DNA from: CAG-791 sp045130475
GTDB lineage: Bacteria > Bacillota > Clostridia > Lachnospirales > Lachnospiraceae
Assembly (NCBI GenBank): GCA_045130475.1
Contig: JBGUPU010000025.1
Location: 62,001-126,000, forward strand
Direction of reading: 5' to 3'
Length of the DNA stretch: 64,000 nt
Below are positions 25,995 through 33,576 of the stretch, one piece after another. The notes under the pieces are model-generated. The model was not told the origin of the DNA. It saw only the letters and a program-made list of their open reading frames with translations, and ran no database searches. Each line of letters begins with the position of its first letter. The first letter of the stretch is position 1. The translations under genes and the position numbers were made by a program.

Positions 25995-26327
25995 ATGACA
26001 GTCGTAGATATTTTCAAGGATAAAGAGGGACGATACGCATATTTCGAGTGCGCAGGTCACGCGGATGACAATGCAGTGGAAGGGGAGGACATTATCTGTG
26101 CCGCCATTTCCATGCTGGTCATCAACACGATCAACAGTCTCGAAGTACTTGCAGGGGCAGATATTACCTATGCCGCTGCAGAAGAAGGCGGGGAACTTTC
26201 CTGCCGCTTCGCAAGTCCCCCCGATGAAAAAGCTGCGCTTCTCGTTGACAGTATGATCCTGGGACTCAAAAGCGTCAGGGAGACTTACGGCGGGAAGTAT
26301 CTCGTTATTCATCTCAAGGAGGAATGA
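25995..26327 (+). CDS. prp: Ribosomal-processing cysteine protease Prp
   Basis: A 110-residue Prp. The catalytic dyad is visible as His22 in ECAGHA and Cys35 in DIICAAISML, matching the Staphylococcus enzyme. Prp removes the N-terminal extension of L27 before the protein enters the ribosome, and the downstream rpmA product carries exactly that extension. The gene begins six bases after rplU and has no ribosome binding site of its own, suggesting translational coupling. Confidence 0.95.
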   Translation: MTVVDIFKDKEGRYAYFECAGHADDNAVEGEDIICAAISMLVINTINSLEVLAGADITYAAAEEGGELSCRFASPPDEKAALLVDSMILGLKSVRETYGGKYLVIHLKEE

Positions 26328-26330
26328 ACC

Positions 26331-26645
26331 ATGATGAATCTCAATCTTCAGTTCTTCGCGCATAAAAAGGGAATGGGCTCCACCAAGAACGGCCGTGATT
26401 CCAATTCCAAGCGTCTCGGTGCCAAGAGGGCGGACGGCCAGTTTGTCAAGGCCGGCAACATCCTTTACAGACAGCGCGGCACCCACATCCATCCCGGCCT
26501 CAACGTAGGCATCGGCGGCGATGACACTCTGTATGCTCTTACAGACGGCATCCTTCGTTTCGAGCGCTTCGGCAAGTTCCGCAAGAGAGCTTCCGTACAC
26601 CCTGTAGAGGCAGCCGAGGCTGTGGAGCAGGTAGCAGAAGCATAA
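26331..26645 (+). CDS. rpmA: 50S ribosomal protein L27 precursor with Prp cleavage sequence
   Basis: A 104-residue L27. The N-terminus MMNLNLQFFAHKKGMGS contains the LNLQFFA|HKKG Prp site. Removing the first ~11 residues exposes the tail that reaches the peptidyl-transferase centre. The rest (NGRDSNSKRLGAKRADGQ, AGNILYRQRGTHIHPG) is standard L27. AAGGAGGAATGAACC lies within the end of prp. Confidence 0.98.
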   Translation: MMNLNLQFFAHKKGMGSTKNGRDSNSKRLGAKRADGQFVKAGNILYRQRGTHIHPGLNVGIGGDDTLYALTDGILRFERFGKFRKRASVHPVEAAEAVEQVAEA

Positions 26646-26696
26646 GAAGATTACCGCACGGTAAAGCTTTTGTGCCAAATTGATTTTCGAAACAAT

Positions 26697-26739
26697 GAGA
26701 GCTCCTGGCAGAAAACTACAGTTTTCGCCCGGAGCTCTC
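26697..26739 (+). terminator. Long hairpin between rpmA and obg
   Basis: Nine-bp outer arms GAGAGCTCC (26697-26705) and GGAGCTCTC (26731-26739) enclose an inner GAAAAC/GTTTTC hairpin. The following sequence (TGTGTATG) is only moderately U-rich, so it may be a weak terminator or an mRNA stabiliser that lowers expression into obg. Confidence 0.5.
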
Positions 26740-26821
26740 TGTGTATGTACAGTAACTTTTATGCCGGGCCTTTCCGGCTGCACCAGAGCTTTTACAGCAG
26801 ATACCCGCAGGAGAGTATTTC

Positions 26822-28129
26822 ATGTTTATAGATAAAGCCAGAATCATTGTTTCCAGCGGTAAGGGCGGCGACGGACACGTTTCCTTCCGCAGGGAAAAAT
26901 ATGTCCCGGCAGGCGGTCCCGACGGCGGTGACGGCGGCAAGGGCGGCGATGTCGTTTTTGTCGTGGATGAGGGTCTCAATACCCTCACTGACTTCCGCCA
27001 TGTGCGCAAATATGCCGCACAGCACGGAGAAGACGGCAAAAAGAAACGCATGGCCGGAAAAAGCGGACAGGATATTGTGATCAAGGTCCCCGAGGGCACT
27101 GTGATCCGGGAGGCTAACAGCGGAAAGGTCATTGTCGATATGTCGGGTGACCTGCGCCGCTATGTGATCCTCAAGGGAGGAAGAGGCGGCAACGGAAATA
27201 TGCACTACGCCACTTCCACCATGCAGGCGCCCAAATACGCACAGCCCGGCCAGCCCTCCCGTTCCCTGGAGCTTCTGCTGGAGCTCAAGATGATCGCGGA
27301 TGTAGGCCTTGTCGGGTTTCCCAATGTCGGCAAGTCGACACTACTGTCTATGTCGAGTAATGCCAAACCCAGAATTGCCAATTACCACTTTACTACACTG
27401 CAGCCTATTCTGGGTGTAGTAGATCTTGAAGACGCCAAGAGCTTCGTTATGGCCGATATCCCCGGCCTTATTGAAGGCGCTGCGGACGGTGCAGGCCTGG
27501 GACATGAGTTCCTGGCACATTTGGAGCGCACCAGGATCCTGATCCACGTGGTGGACGCTGCCGGATCCGAGGGACGTGATCCCATCGAGGATATTATGGC
27601 GATCAACCGTGAGCTCGCCCGCTACAAGATCGACCTGTCCTCCCGCAGGCAGATCATTGCCGCCAACAAATGCGATCTGATTCCCGGCGAGGAATACAGG
27701 GAGGAAGGGGAGAAAAATCCTCTTGATGAGATCCGTGCCTACTGTGAACCCCTGGGTTACGAAGTATTTCCCATCTCGGCTGCGACCGGAGAGGGCGTGA
27801 AGGAGCTTCTCTATCACTGCAGCTCTGTCCTGGCAGAGATGCCCTCCGAGCTCATCACTTATGAGCAGGAATATGATCCCGAGGTGGAACTGGCGGAAGA
27901 ATCCGAGCCCTACACCGTCACATACGACGCAAAGACAAAGGAATACCTCGTGGAAGGCCCCCGCATCGAGCGCATGCTGGGCTATACCAATCTCGAGACA
28001 GAGAAGGGCTTTGTCTTCTTCCAGAAGTTTATGGTGGAAAACGGCATTATCGACGAACTCAAGCGCCTGGGCTGCAAAGAGGGAGACACTGTCCGGCTCT
28101 ATGGTCATGGATTTGAATTCTATGATTGA
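26822..28129 (+). CDS. obg: Obg/CgtA GTPase
   Basis: A 435-residue Obg with its three domains: the glycine-rich Obg fold (residues ~1-158, GGPDGGDGGKGGDVVF), the G domain (G1 GFPNVGKST; G3 DIPGLIEGAADGAGLG; NKCD) and a C-terminal OCT domain (residues ~345-435, EGPRIERMLGYTNLET...RLYGHGFEF). Obg binds the 50S subunit and couples ribosome assembly with stress and sporulation signals. AGGAGAGTATTTC precedes the ATG. It sits in the conserved L21-L27-obg order. Confidence 0.97.
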   Translation: MFIDKARIIVSSGKGGDGHVSFRREKYVPAGGPDGGDGGKGGDVVFVVDEGLNTLTDFRHVRKYAAQHGEDGKKKRMAGKSGQDIVIKVPEGTVIREANSGKVIVDMSGDLRRYVILKGGRGGNGNMHYATSTMQAPKYAQPGQPSRSLELLLELKMIADVGLVGFPNVGKSTLLSMSSNAKPRIANYHFTTLQPILGVVDLEDAKSFVMADIPGLIEGAADGAGLGHEFLAHLERTRILIHVVDAAGSEGRDPIEDIMAINRELARYKIDLSSRRQIIAANKCDLIPGEEYREEGEKNPLDEIRAYCEPLGYEVFPISAATGEGVKELLYHCSSVLAEMPSELITYEQEYDPEVELAEESEPYTVTYDAKTKEYLVEGPRIERMLGYTNLETEKGFVFFQKFMVENGIIDELKRLGCKEGDTVRLYGHGFEFYD

Positions 28130-28167
28130 ACTGAGGCCGGAAGAACACTATGGAGGAATAGTAAAAT

Positions 28168-28482
28168 ATGCTTACAAGTAAACAGAGGGCTTATCTAATC
28201 GGTCTGTCCAATTCTCTGGATCCGATCGTGCAGGTGGGAATGCAGGGGGTTACTCCCGAGGTTGTGAGATCGGCGGAGGAAGCCTTCAACACGCATGAGC
28301 TGGTCAAGGGCACTGTTCAGAAAAACGTGCTCGAGGATGTCCGCAGCTGTGCGGAGACGATCGCGGAGCGCTCACGTGCCGAACTGGTCACTGTGATCGG
28401 ACGAAAATTCATCATGTATAAGCCTTTTAAAGATAAACCCGTGATCAAACTTCCCAGACAGAAGAAGTCCGCAGAGATGTAA
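28168..28482 (+). CDS. yhbY: YhbY-type CRM-domain RNA-binding protein
   Basis: A 104-residue single-CRM-domain protein: LTSKQRAYLIGLSNSLDPIVQVGMQGVTPEVV at the N-terminus, and the basic GRKFIMYKP strand near the C-terminus. YhbY associates with pre-50S particles. It lies 38 bp after obg and before nadD, a common arrangement in Clostridia. Confidence 0.94.
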   Translation: MLTSKQRAYLIGLSNSLDPIVQVGMQGVTPEVVRSAEEAFNTHELVKGTVQKNVLEDVRSCAETIAERSRAELVTVIGRKFIMYKPFKDKPVIKLPRQKKSAEM

Positions 28483-28594
28483 ATGATCTTCGAACTGCGA
28501 AAGACCTGAAAAGGCGAAAGCAGTACTCTGTAAAAGTAACATTGCCCCAGATCGGTACAGATGCTTATTGACGAGATTGAAGAGGAGATTAAAA

Positions 28595-29263
28595 ATGGCC
28601 AATCCCATGGATCATACGATGAACACTTGTAAAGAAGAAAAAAGCAGTTCAGGCAAAAAAGTGGGAATCCTGGGCGGAACCTTTGACCCGATCCACACCG
28701 CTCATCTGATCATCGCCGAGGCTGCCTATGATGCCTTTGACCTCGACGAGGTGCTGCTGATGCCGTCCGGGCACTCCTATTTCAAGGACAAACGCTCGCA
28801 GAAAGTGCTCTCTCCCGAGATCCGTTATGAAATGGTATGCGAAGCCGCGGAGGACAATCCGCATTTTACACCTTCTGACTTTGAGATTCGCCGTCAAGGG
28901 AATACCTATACCTATGAGACTCTGCGGGGCCTGCGTGAACTGCATCCCGAAAACCACTATTATTTTATAGTTGGCGCGGATTCTGTCCGGGATATTCTGA
29001 CCTGGAAAAATCCGGAATCTATTTTCGCGGACTGCACCCTGCTCGCTGCTCTGAGAGAAGACGGTATCCCTACAGAGGAATTCCTCAGAGAAGTGAAGAA
29101 TCTGCGGACACAGCACGGAGCCGATATCTACACTCTTGAGATTCCTGCCATTGGCATATCGTCTACAGACATACGAAATCGAGTAAAAAACGGCAGAACC
29201 ATACATTATCTCGTGCCTGAACGCGTAGAAAGGTATATAATAGAGTCAGGGATTTACAGGTAA
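28595..29263 (+). CDS. nadD: Nicotinate-nucleotide adenylyltransferase
   Basis: A 222-residue NadD with the nucleotidyltransferase motif GGTFDPIHTAHL, the substrate loop DEVLLMPSGHSYFK and the ISSTDIRNRVKNGR motif. It makes deamido-NAD from nicotinate mononucleotide and ATP. The start at 28595 has AGAGGAGA 8-9 bases upstream; an upstream TTG in frame at 28568 would overlap that site. About 25 residues precede the catalytic core, slightly longer than usual. Confidence 0.95.
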   Translation: MANPMDHTMNTCKEEKSSSGKKVGILGGTFDPIHTAHLIIAEAAYDAFDLDEVLLMPSGHSYFKDKRSQKVLSPEIRYEMVCEAAEDNPHFTPSDFEIRRQGNTYTYETLRGLRELHPENHYYFIVGADSVRDILTWKNPESIFADCTLLAALREDGIPTEEFLREVKNLRTQHGADIYTLEIPAIGISSTDIRNRVKNGRTIHYLVPERVERYIIESGIYR

Positions 29264-29373
29264 ACCTGTTCGTACCTAAAGGACCGGTTTTTTGAAGCCA
29301 GGGATCTCTGGATGAAAGGTTCCGGTTCAAAGGATTACTTGTAGAGTGAAGACAGGAAAGGAATCGGGAACAG

Positions 29374-29970
29374 GTGAAGAAGGTTTCGAAGATTGAACTG
29401 ATCAGAACACTTGAGCAGGAGCTGAACTATAAAAGATTTATCCACACCCTGGCTGTTGCCGGAACAGCGTCTTCCCTGGCTATGTGTTACGGGGCGGATC
29501 TTGAAAAAGCCGAGCTGGCGGGGCTTTTACATGACTGCGCAAAGTGTATTGATGTCAGAAAAATGCAGCGCCTCTGCGAGAAAGCAGGACTCGAGATTTC
29601 TCCCTTTGAGAAAAACAGTGGCTCTCTGCTCCACTCCAAGGCAGGCAGTGTTCTCGCAGCAGAGAAATACGGATATACAGATCCGGATATTATCAATGCG
29701 ATCCGCTATCACACTACCGGACGGCCGGGCATGAGTCTCCTTGAAAAGATCATCTTCGTCTCGGACTATATCGAACCCGGTCGGTTTACTGCCAAAAATC
29801 TGCCGCTGATCCGGAAAATGGCCTTTTCCGATATTGATGAGGCCCTTCTGAAGATCCTTTATGACACCCTTGTATATCTGAATTCCACCGGGAATACTGT
29901 GGATCCCATGACGCAGAAGACCTACGAGTACTATAAACGGCTTGATGAGGAGAAGAACATTTATGACTGA
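29374..29970 (+). CDS. yqeK: YqeK HD-domain hydrolase (diadenosine tetraphosphatase family)
   Basis: A 198-residue HD protein. Metal ligands are visible as H in RFIHTLAVA, HD in LLHDCAK, H in LLHSKAG and D in FVSDYIEPGR. YqeK-family proteins split Ap4A into two ADP. A GTG start is used, with an AGGAAAGGAATCGGGAACAG context. The gene overlaps rsfS by 8 bases, matching the nadD-yqeK-rsfS order of Firmicutes. Confidence 0.93.
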   Translation: MKKVSKIELIRTLEQELNYKRFIHTLAVAGTASSLAMCYGADLEKAELAGLLHDCAKCIDVRKMQRLCEKAGLEISPFEKNSGSLLHSKAGSVLAAEKYGYTDPDIINAIRYHTTGRPGMSLLEKIIFVSDYIEPGRFTAKNLPLIRKMAFSDIDEALLKILYDTLVYLNSTGNTVDPMTQKTYEYYKRLDEEKNIYD

Positions 29971-30367
29971 TATCAACGATAAGAGCATGATCCCTGAAAA
30001 CGGCAAAGAAGCGGGAAAGGAACGTTCCGCGGACCTTGCGCGTATTGCCATCGCAGCACTGGAAGATAAGAAAGCAGAGGATGTGCGTGTCATCGACATC
30101 GGCGGCGTCTCTGTCCTCGCGGATTATTTTATCATTGCCAGCGGCAATAACCGTATCCAGGTGCAGGCAATGGCTGACGAAGTTGAGGAACGCCTGGGCC
30201 GTGCCGGCGCAATCCCCAAGCAGATCGAGGGCTATCAGGCAGGAAACTGGGTCCTTCTGGATTTCGGAGATGTGATCATTCATATCTTTGATGCCCAGAA
30301 CCGCCTGTTCTATGACCTTGAGCGTATCTGGAAGGATGGAAAGCAGATTACTCCTGAAGAGCTGTAA
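29963..30367 (+). CDS. rsfS: Ribosomal silencing factor RsfS
   Basis: A 134-residue RsfS/DUF143 protein: KKAEDVRVIDIGGVSVLADYFIIASGNN, QAMADEVEERL, and GDVIIHIFDAQNRLFYDLERIWKDG. RsfS binds L14 and blocks subunit joining in starvation. The ATG at 29963 overlaps the end of yqeK and is preceded by GAGGAGAAG. The N-terminus is about 20 residues longer than the minimal family domain. Confidence 0.95.
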   Translation: MTDINDKSMIPENGKEAGKERSADLARIAIAALEDKKAEDVRVIDIGGVSVLADYFIIASGNNRIQVQAMADEVEERLGRAGAIPKQIEGYQAGNWVLLDFGDVIIHIFDAQNRLFYDLERIWKDGKQITPEEL

Positions 30368-30477
30368 GTCTGTGCTGCTCCCTGGCTGCTGTCAGGATGC
30401 ATGTTGGTATATCCTTTTATTTCATAAACTGTTCAGGTGTGCTGTCCGGCAGCCTGAATCCGTTTCATAAACATGCG

Positions 30478-30511
30478 GCAGGGATTTCTCCAAGGGAAAT
30501 CCCTGCTTTTT
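30478..30511 (+). terminator. Terminator after rsfS
   Basis: An 11-bp perfect stem (30478-30488 with 30496-30506, GCAGGGATTTC) and a 7-nt loop are followed by TTTTT. It separates the obg-rsfS operon from the cation transporter gene. Confidence 0.9.
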
Positions 30512-30558
30512 ATGAAGAAACTTCCGTTTGTAACATGCAGTGCAGGAGAAAGAGAAAG

Positions 30559-31704
30559 ATGAGAAATCAGGAACATATGCCTGCAGGGCTGGATGACGAT
30601 GTAAAAAACAGGGATCAGATTATCATCCGCACCAGCATTATAGGAATTGGGGCGAATGTCTTTCTTGCAGCCTTTAAAGCTGTGATCGGTCTTCTGTCAC
30701 ATTCTATTGCAGTCACTCTGGACGCAGTCAACAATCTGTCTGACGCAGTTTCCTCTCTGGTCACGATCGCAGGCGCAAGACTGGCAACGCGCAAACCGGA
30801 CAAGAAACATCCCCTGGGCCATGGAAGAACAGAATATCTGAGCGCCATGATCGTGGCGGCAATTGTACTGTACGCAGGTATCACCTGTGCCTATGAATCT
30901 GTCAAAAAGATCCTGTATCCCGAGGTTCCCGATTATTCAGCCCTTTCCCTGGTCATCATAGCGGCAGCAGTCATCGTCAAGATACTGCTGGGAAGATACT
31001 TTACAAAAAAGGGAAAGGAGGCGGGATCGGGTGCCCTTGAGGCCTCCGGCGCGGATGCCACCTTTGATGCCGTCCTGTCTTTTTCTGTCCTGGCCTGCGC
31101 TGTCCTGTTCAAAATGACCGGAATCTCGCTGGAAGCTTTTGTCGGTGCCGTGATCTCTTTGTTTATCATGAAATCGGGCGTCGGGATCATGCTGGAGACA
31201 CTGGACGATATCATCGGAAAGAGAGCAGACCCGGAAAAGGTACAGAAGATCAAGCAGGTGATCGCCCGCGAGCCGAAAGTCCGCGGCGCCTATGACCTGT
31301 TTATCAATAACTATGGTCCTGAGCGCGACTATGCATCCGTACATATTGAGCTTCCCGATGTCATGACGGTGGAAGAGGTCGATAACATTACCCGCCGTAT
31401 ACAGCGCAGAGTCTATGATGAAACAGGTGTGATCCTCACCGGCGTCGGTGTCTATTCCTACAACACCAGGAATGAGGAGGCAGCCAGGATCCGCAACACG
31501 GTTATGGAAAACGTGATGAAACATGACTGGGCTCTGCAGGTACATGCATTCCACGCCGACATTGAAAAAAAGAAGATGCGGTTTGATGTTGTCTTCAGTT
31601 TTGACATTGACCCTAAAGACGGCTATATCATCATCATGAAGGAAATCGGAGAACTCTACCCCGACTATGACATCATGATCACGACCGATGCGGATATCGC
31701 ATAG
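30559..31704 (+). CDS. Cation diffusion facilitator family transporter
   Basis: A 381-residue CDF exporter. Six predicted membrane helices start at IIRTSIIGIGANVFLAAFKAVIGLL. The metal site motifs are DAVNNLSD in helix 2 and DATFD in helix 5, with HPLGHGRTEY between helices 2 and 3. A cytoplasmic domain of about 190 residues follows the membrane part, longer than in YiiP, and seems to contain two ferredoxin-like repeats. Likely substrates are Zn, Mn or Fe; the sequence does not decide. The frame is open upstream to 30397, but the ATG at 30559 has AGGAGAAAGAG in front, and the terminator lies inside the upstream extension. Confidence 0.92.
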   Translation: MRNQEHMPAGLDDDVKNRDQIIIRTSIIGIGANVFLAAFKAVIGLLSHSIAVTLDAVNNLSDAVSSLVTIAGARLATRKPDKKHPLGHGRTEYLSAMIVAAIVLYAGITCAYESVKKILYPEVPDYSALSLVIIAAAVIVKILLGRYFTKKGKEAGSGALEASGADATFDAVLSFSVLACAVLFKMTGISLEAFVGAVISLFIMKSGVGIMLETLDDIIGKRADPEKVQKIKQVIAREPKVRGAYDLFINNYGPERDYASVHIELPDVMTVEEVDNITRRIQRRVYDETGVILTGVGVYSYNTRNEEAARIRNTVMENVMKHDWALQVHAFHADIEKKKMRFDVVFSFDIDPKDGYIIIMKEIGELYPDYDIMITTDADIA

Positions 31705-31798
31705 ATTTGCGGATGTCTCCTTGGCATATTCAGGACTTGCTTGTGAGTCTTGTGCGCGGATCCCGAGGCTGAAGCCACGGGTATTGCGCGAAGAAGAA

Positions 31799-31836
31799 AA
31801 AACCGGCAGGAATTCTATTGAGTTCCTGCCGGTTTT
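31799..31836. terminator. Bidirectional terminator between CDF gene and lexA
   Basis: A 14-bp perfect stem (31799-31812 with 31823-31836, arms AAAACCGGCAGGAA) and a 10-nt loop. A and T tracts flank both sides, so it can stop the plus-strand CDF transcript and the minus-strand lexA transcript, whose stop codon is three bases away. Confidence 0.92.
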
Positions 31837-31838
31837 GG

Positions 31839-32471
31839 TCAGCGCATCAGGCGGAAGACGCCGAAAACCTTTCCGAGAATCTGACAGTCCTTGACGATGA
31901 TGGGATCCATGGAATCATTTTCGGGCTGAAGACGGATGTGGTCTTTCTCTTTATAAAAAGTCTTGACTGTTGCGGAGTCGTCGACCAGAGCAACAATGAT
32001 ATCTCCGTTGCGGGCAGTACTGCAGGAGTTGACGAAGATGCGGTCACCGTCAAAAATACCTGCATTGATCATTGAATCACCGCGCACACGCAGAATAAAG
32101 GATTCACCGGAGGGAATAAGCTCCGAGGGGACAGGAAAATAGCTCATAATGTTTTCCTGTGCAAGGATGGGAAGTCCGGCAGCGACATCGCCGACTTCCG
32201 GAATAGATGTCATTTCCGTTCGGACGATCTGGAAGCTGTCATCACAGATTTCTATGGCACGGGGCTTGGTGGGGTCCCGGCGGATATAACCGTTTTTCTC
32301 AAGTGTGGAGAGGTGGGCATGTACCGATGATGTCGAACGAAGGCCTACCGTTTCGCAGATTTCCCGCACAGTGGGAGGATAGCCTTTCTTCAGGATCTCT
32401 TCTTTGATATAATCCAGAATTTTCTGCTGCTTTGCGGTGAGCGCCCTGCCGCTCCTCTCTATATTTGCCAT
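31839..32471 (-). CDS. lexA: SOS repressor LexA
   Basis: A 210-residue LexA. The N-terminal winged helix-turn-helix (YPPTVREICETVGLRSTSSVHAHLSTLEKNG split over residues 31-61) is followed by the autoproteolysis site Ala98-Gly99 in VAAGLP and the catalytic Ser133 (GDSM) and Lys170 (ATVK). RecA filaments trigger self-cleavage and derepression. AGGAGG precedes the start. It is divergent from a YneA-like gene, the same pairing as lexA-yneA in Bacillus. Several LexA-box candidates fill the shared intergenic region, so autoregulation is likely. Confidence 0.97.
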   Translation of the reverse strand: MANIERSGRALTAKQQKILDYIKEEILKKGYPPTVREICETVGLRSTSSVHAHLSTLEKNGYIRRDPTKPRAIEICDDSFQIVRTEMTSIPEVGDVAAGLPILAQENIMSYFPVPSELIPSGESFILRVRGDSMINAGIFDGDRIFVNSCSTARNGDIIVALVDDSATVKTFYKEKDHIRLQPENDSMDPIIVKDCQILGKVFGVFRLMR

Positions 32472-32594
32472 GCTGCTTTACCTCCTGGGGCCTTGACTGC
32501 TGCCTCTGATCTGCATAGTGCAATAGTATTGACTGCTGCGATTTACACAATTAGGGAAAGGTTATCTGCAGCAATCCTCTTTCTTTTCCTGTTC

Positions 32595-32624
32595 AGTATA
32601 CACTATCCCGGCATAAAAAAGCAA
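32595..32624 (-). promoter_or_regulatory. Predicted lexA promoter
   Basis: Minus-strand -35 TTGCTT (32619-32624), 18-bp spacer, -10 TATACT (32595-32600). The first LexA-box candidate (32622-32635) overlaps this -35 box. Confidence 0.65.
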
Positions 32625-32661
32625 ACATATATTCCGAACATTTATTCAGAAAATATGTTCG
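32622..32661. promoter_or_regulatory. Three tandem LexA-box candidates at 13-bp steps
   Basis: Using CGAAC-N4-GTTCG as the Firmicute consensus: CAAACATATATTCC (32622-32635), CGAACATTTATTCA (32635-32648) and AGAAAATATGTTCG (32648-32661). The first base of each overlaps the last base of the one before. Each keeps one good half-site, or most of both. They lie between the lexA -35 and the divergent promoter. Confidence 0.6.
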
Positions 32662-32668
32662 ATTTTTA

Positions 32669-32697
32669 TTGACTTTCAAATGTACGTTCGATATAAT
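32669..32697 (+). promoter_or_regulatory. Promoter of the YneA-like gene with an embedded LexA box
   Basis: -35 TTGACT (32669-32674), 17-bp spacer, -10 TATAAT (32692-32697). A LexA-box candidate CAAATGTACGTTCG (32677-32690) fills the spacer, where bound repressor would block RNA polymerase. Confidence 0.75.
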
Positions 32698-32707
32698 GGA
32701 CCTGTAC

Positions 32708-32721
32708 CAAACAAAAGTTCG
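32708..32721 (+). promoter_or_regulatory. Downstream LexA box before the YneA-like gene
   Basis: CAAACAAAAGTTCG matches CGAAC-N4-GTTCG at nine of ten fixed positions. It lies just downstream of the presumed transcription start and immediately before the coding region. Confidence 0.75.
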
Positions 32722-32726
32722 AGCAG

Positions 32727-33305
32727 GTGATCAGTATGAACGGCATTAATGTAATGACATGTGTGCAGACCAATCAGTCCGGATTCCGCAATACTTATGG
32801 AAAGGAAAACCGGATGCAGCAGAAATATATCATGATTTCCAGACAGACCGGAGTGAAGAGTGCCGGGGAGAAGAAGGCGGACAGGAAAGAGCAGTATAGA
32901 CCGGGAAAAGCCGGCACAAATCAGTACGGACAGGGTACAGTGCTGAAGAGCCGCCGCTGCAGGAAGGCTTCCGCGGGCAGACGCGGTACTTCTTTTGTCC
33001 TCCGCACACTCGTGCTGGCAGTTATCTTTTCCGGAATGCTGGCAGGATTCCAGATGATGACAAGAGCCTCCAGCCGCGAGAAGGAGCAGACTTATAAATA
33101 TTACACGACTGTTACGATCGGTTACGGAGAGGATCTGTCAGATATCGTATTTCAGTACTGTGACAGCAGTGAATATGAAACTGCGGATGCCTTTGTCCGT
33201 GAAATCTGTGAGATCAACAGTCTTCCCTACCATAAGGGATCCGTACCGGATCTGAAGGCCGGTGCCAGGATTGTGATTCCTTATTATTCGACAGTACTCA
33301 AATGA
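32727..33305 (+). CDS. YneA-like SOS membrane protein with LysM-type domain
   Basis: A 192-residue protein. Residues ~1-88 are polar and strongly basic, ~89-111 form one membrane helix (LRTLVLAVIFSGMLAGF), and ~125-190 form an extracellular LysM-like domain (TVTIGYGEDLSDIVFQY...DLKAGARIVIPYY). Helix-plus-LysM architecture, divergence from lexA and LexA boxes match YneA, the Bacillus SOS division inhibitor (~105 residues). The long basic cytoplasmic tail has no YneA counterpart. Start choice is open: GTG 32727, ATG 32736 (GGTGA site) or ATG 32814 (after GGAAAGG). It is probably induced by DNA damage; division inhibition is inferred. Confidence 0.82.
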   Translation: MISMNGINVMTCVQTNQSGFRNTYGKENRMQQKYIMISRQTGVKSAGEKKADRKEQYRPGKAGTNQYGQGTVLKSRRCRKASAGRRGTSFVLRTLVLAVIFSGMLAGFQMMTRASSREKEQTYKYYTTVTIGYGEDLSDIVFQYCDSSEYETADAFVREICEINSLPYHKGSVPDLKAGARIVIPYYSTVLK

Positions 33306-33361
33306 TTCTTTGTATTTTGACTGAAAGCTGATTACGGATTATCTGAATACAGCAGCAACTG

Positions 33362-33390
33362 ATCCTCTCTGCCCCGCAGAGAGGATTTCT
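33362..33390 (+). terminator. Terminator after the YneA-like gene
   Basis: An 11-bp perfect stem (33362-33372 with 33376-33386, ATCCTCTCTGC) with a CCC loop, followed by TTCT. It lies 56 bp after the stop codon. Confidence 0.85.
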
Positions 33391-33395
33391 TATTC

Positions 33396-33431
33396 TATTC
33401 CGGAATCATTGTATACAATGATTCCGGAATA
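33396..33431. repeat. Perfect 36-bp palindrome upstream of the aminotransferase gene
   Basis: Bases 33396-33431 read identically on both strands with no loop. The centre is GTATAC, and each end contains the smaller palindrome ATTCCGGAAT (33397-33406 and 33421-33430). A third ATTCCGGAAT lies at 33539-33548. The palindrome ends eight bases before the -35 box of the next promoter. This points to a regulator-binding site, although a terminator-like RNA hairpin cannot be excluded. Confidence 0.85.
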
Positions 33432-33439
33432 CATTTCTC

Positions 33440-33469
33440 TTGACAATCAGGATGAGTATTTGTCATAAT
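33440..33469 (+). promoter_or_regulatory. Predicted promoter of the aminotransferase gene
   Basis: -35 TTGACA (33440-33445), 18-bp spacer, -10 CATAAT (33464-33469). It is bracketed by the 36-bp palindrome upstream and the single ATTCCGGAAT copy about 70 bp downstream. Confidence 0.65.
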
Positions 33470-33576
33470 ACGGTGAGCGAAAGACAATGTAATGGTCAGA
33501 AGAGAATCCGGGTTGTTTTCTGTGTGTATACGGCAGATATTCCGGAATCTATCTTTTTATTCAGGAGGATATTTAA

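Noticed and set aside
26697..26739. Riboswitch between rpmA and obg
   Set aside because: The long hairpin is a simple stem without conserved joints, and is better read as a weak terminator or stabiliser.
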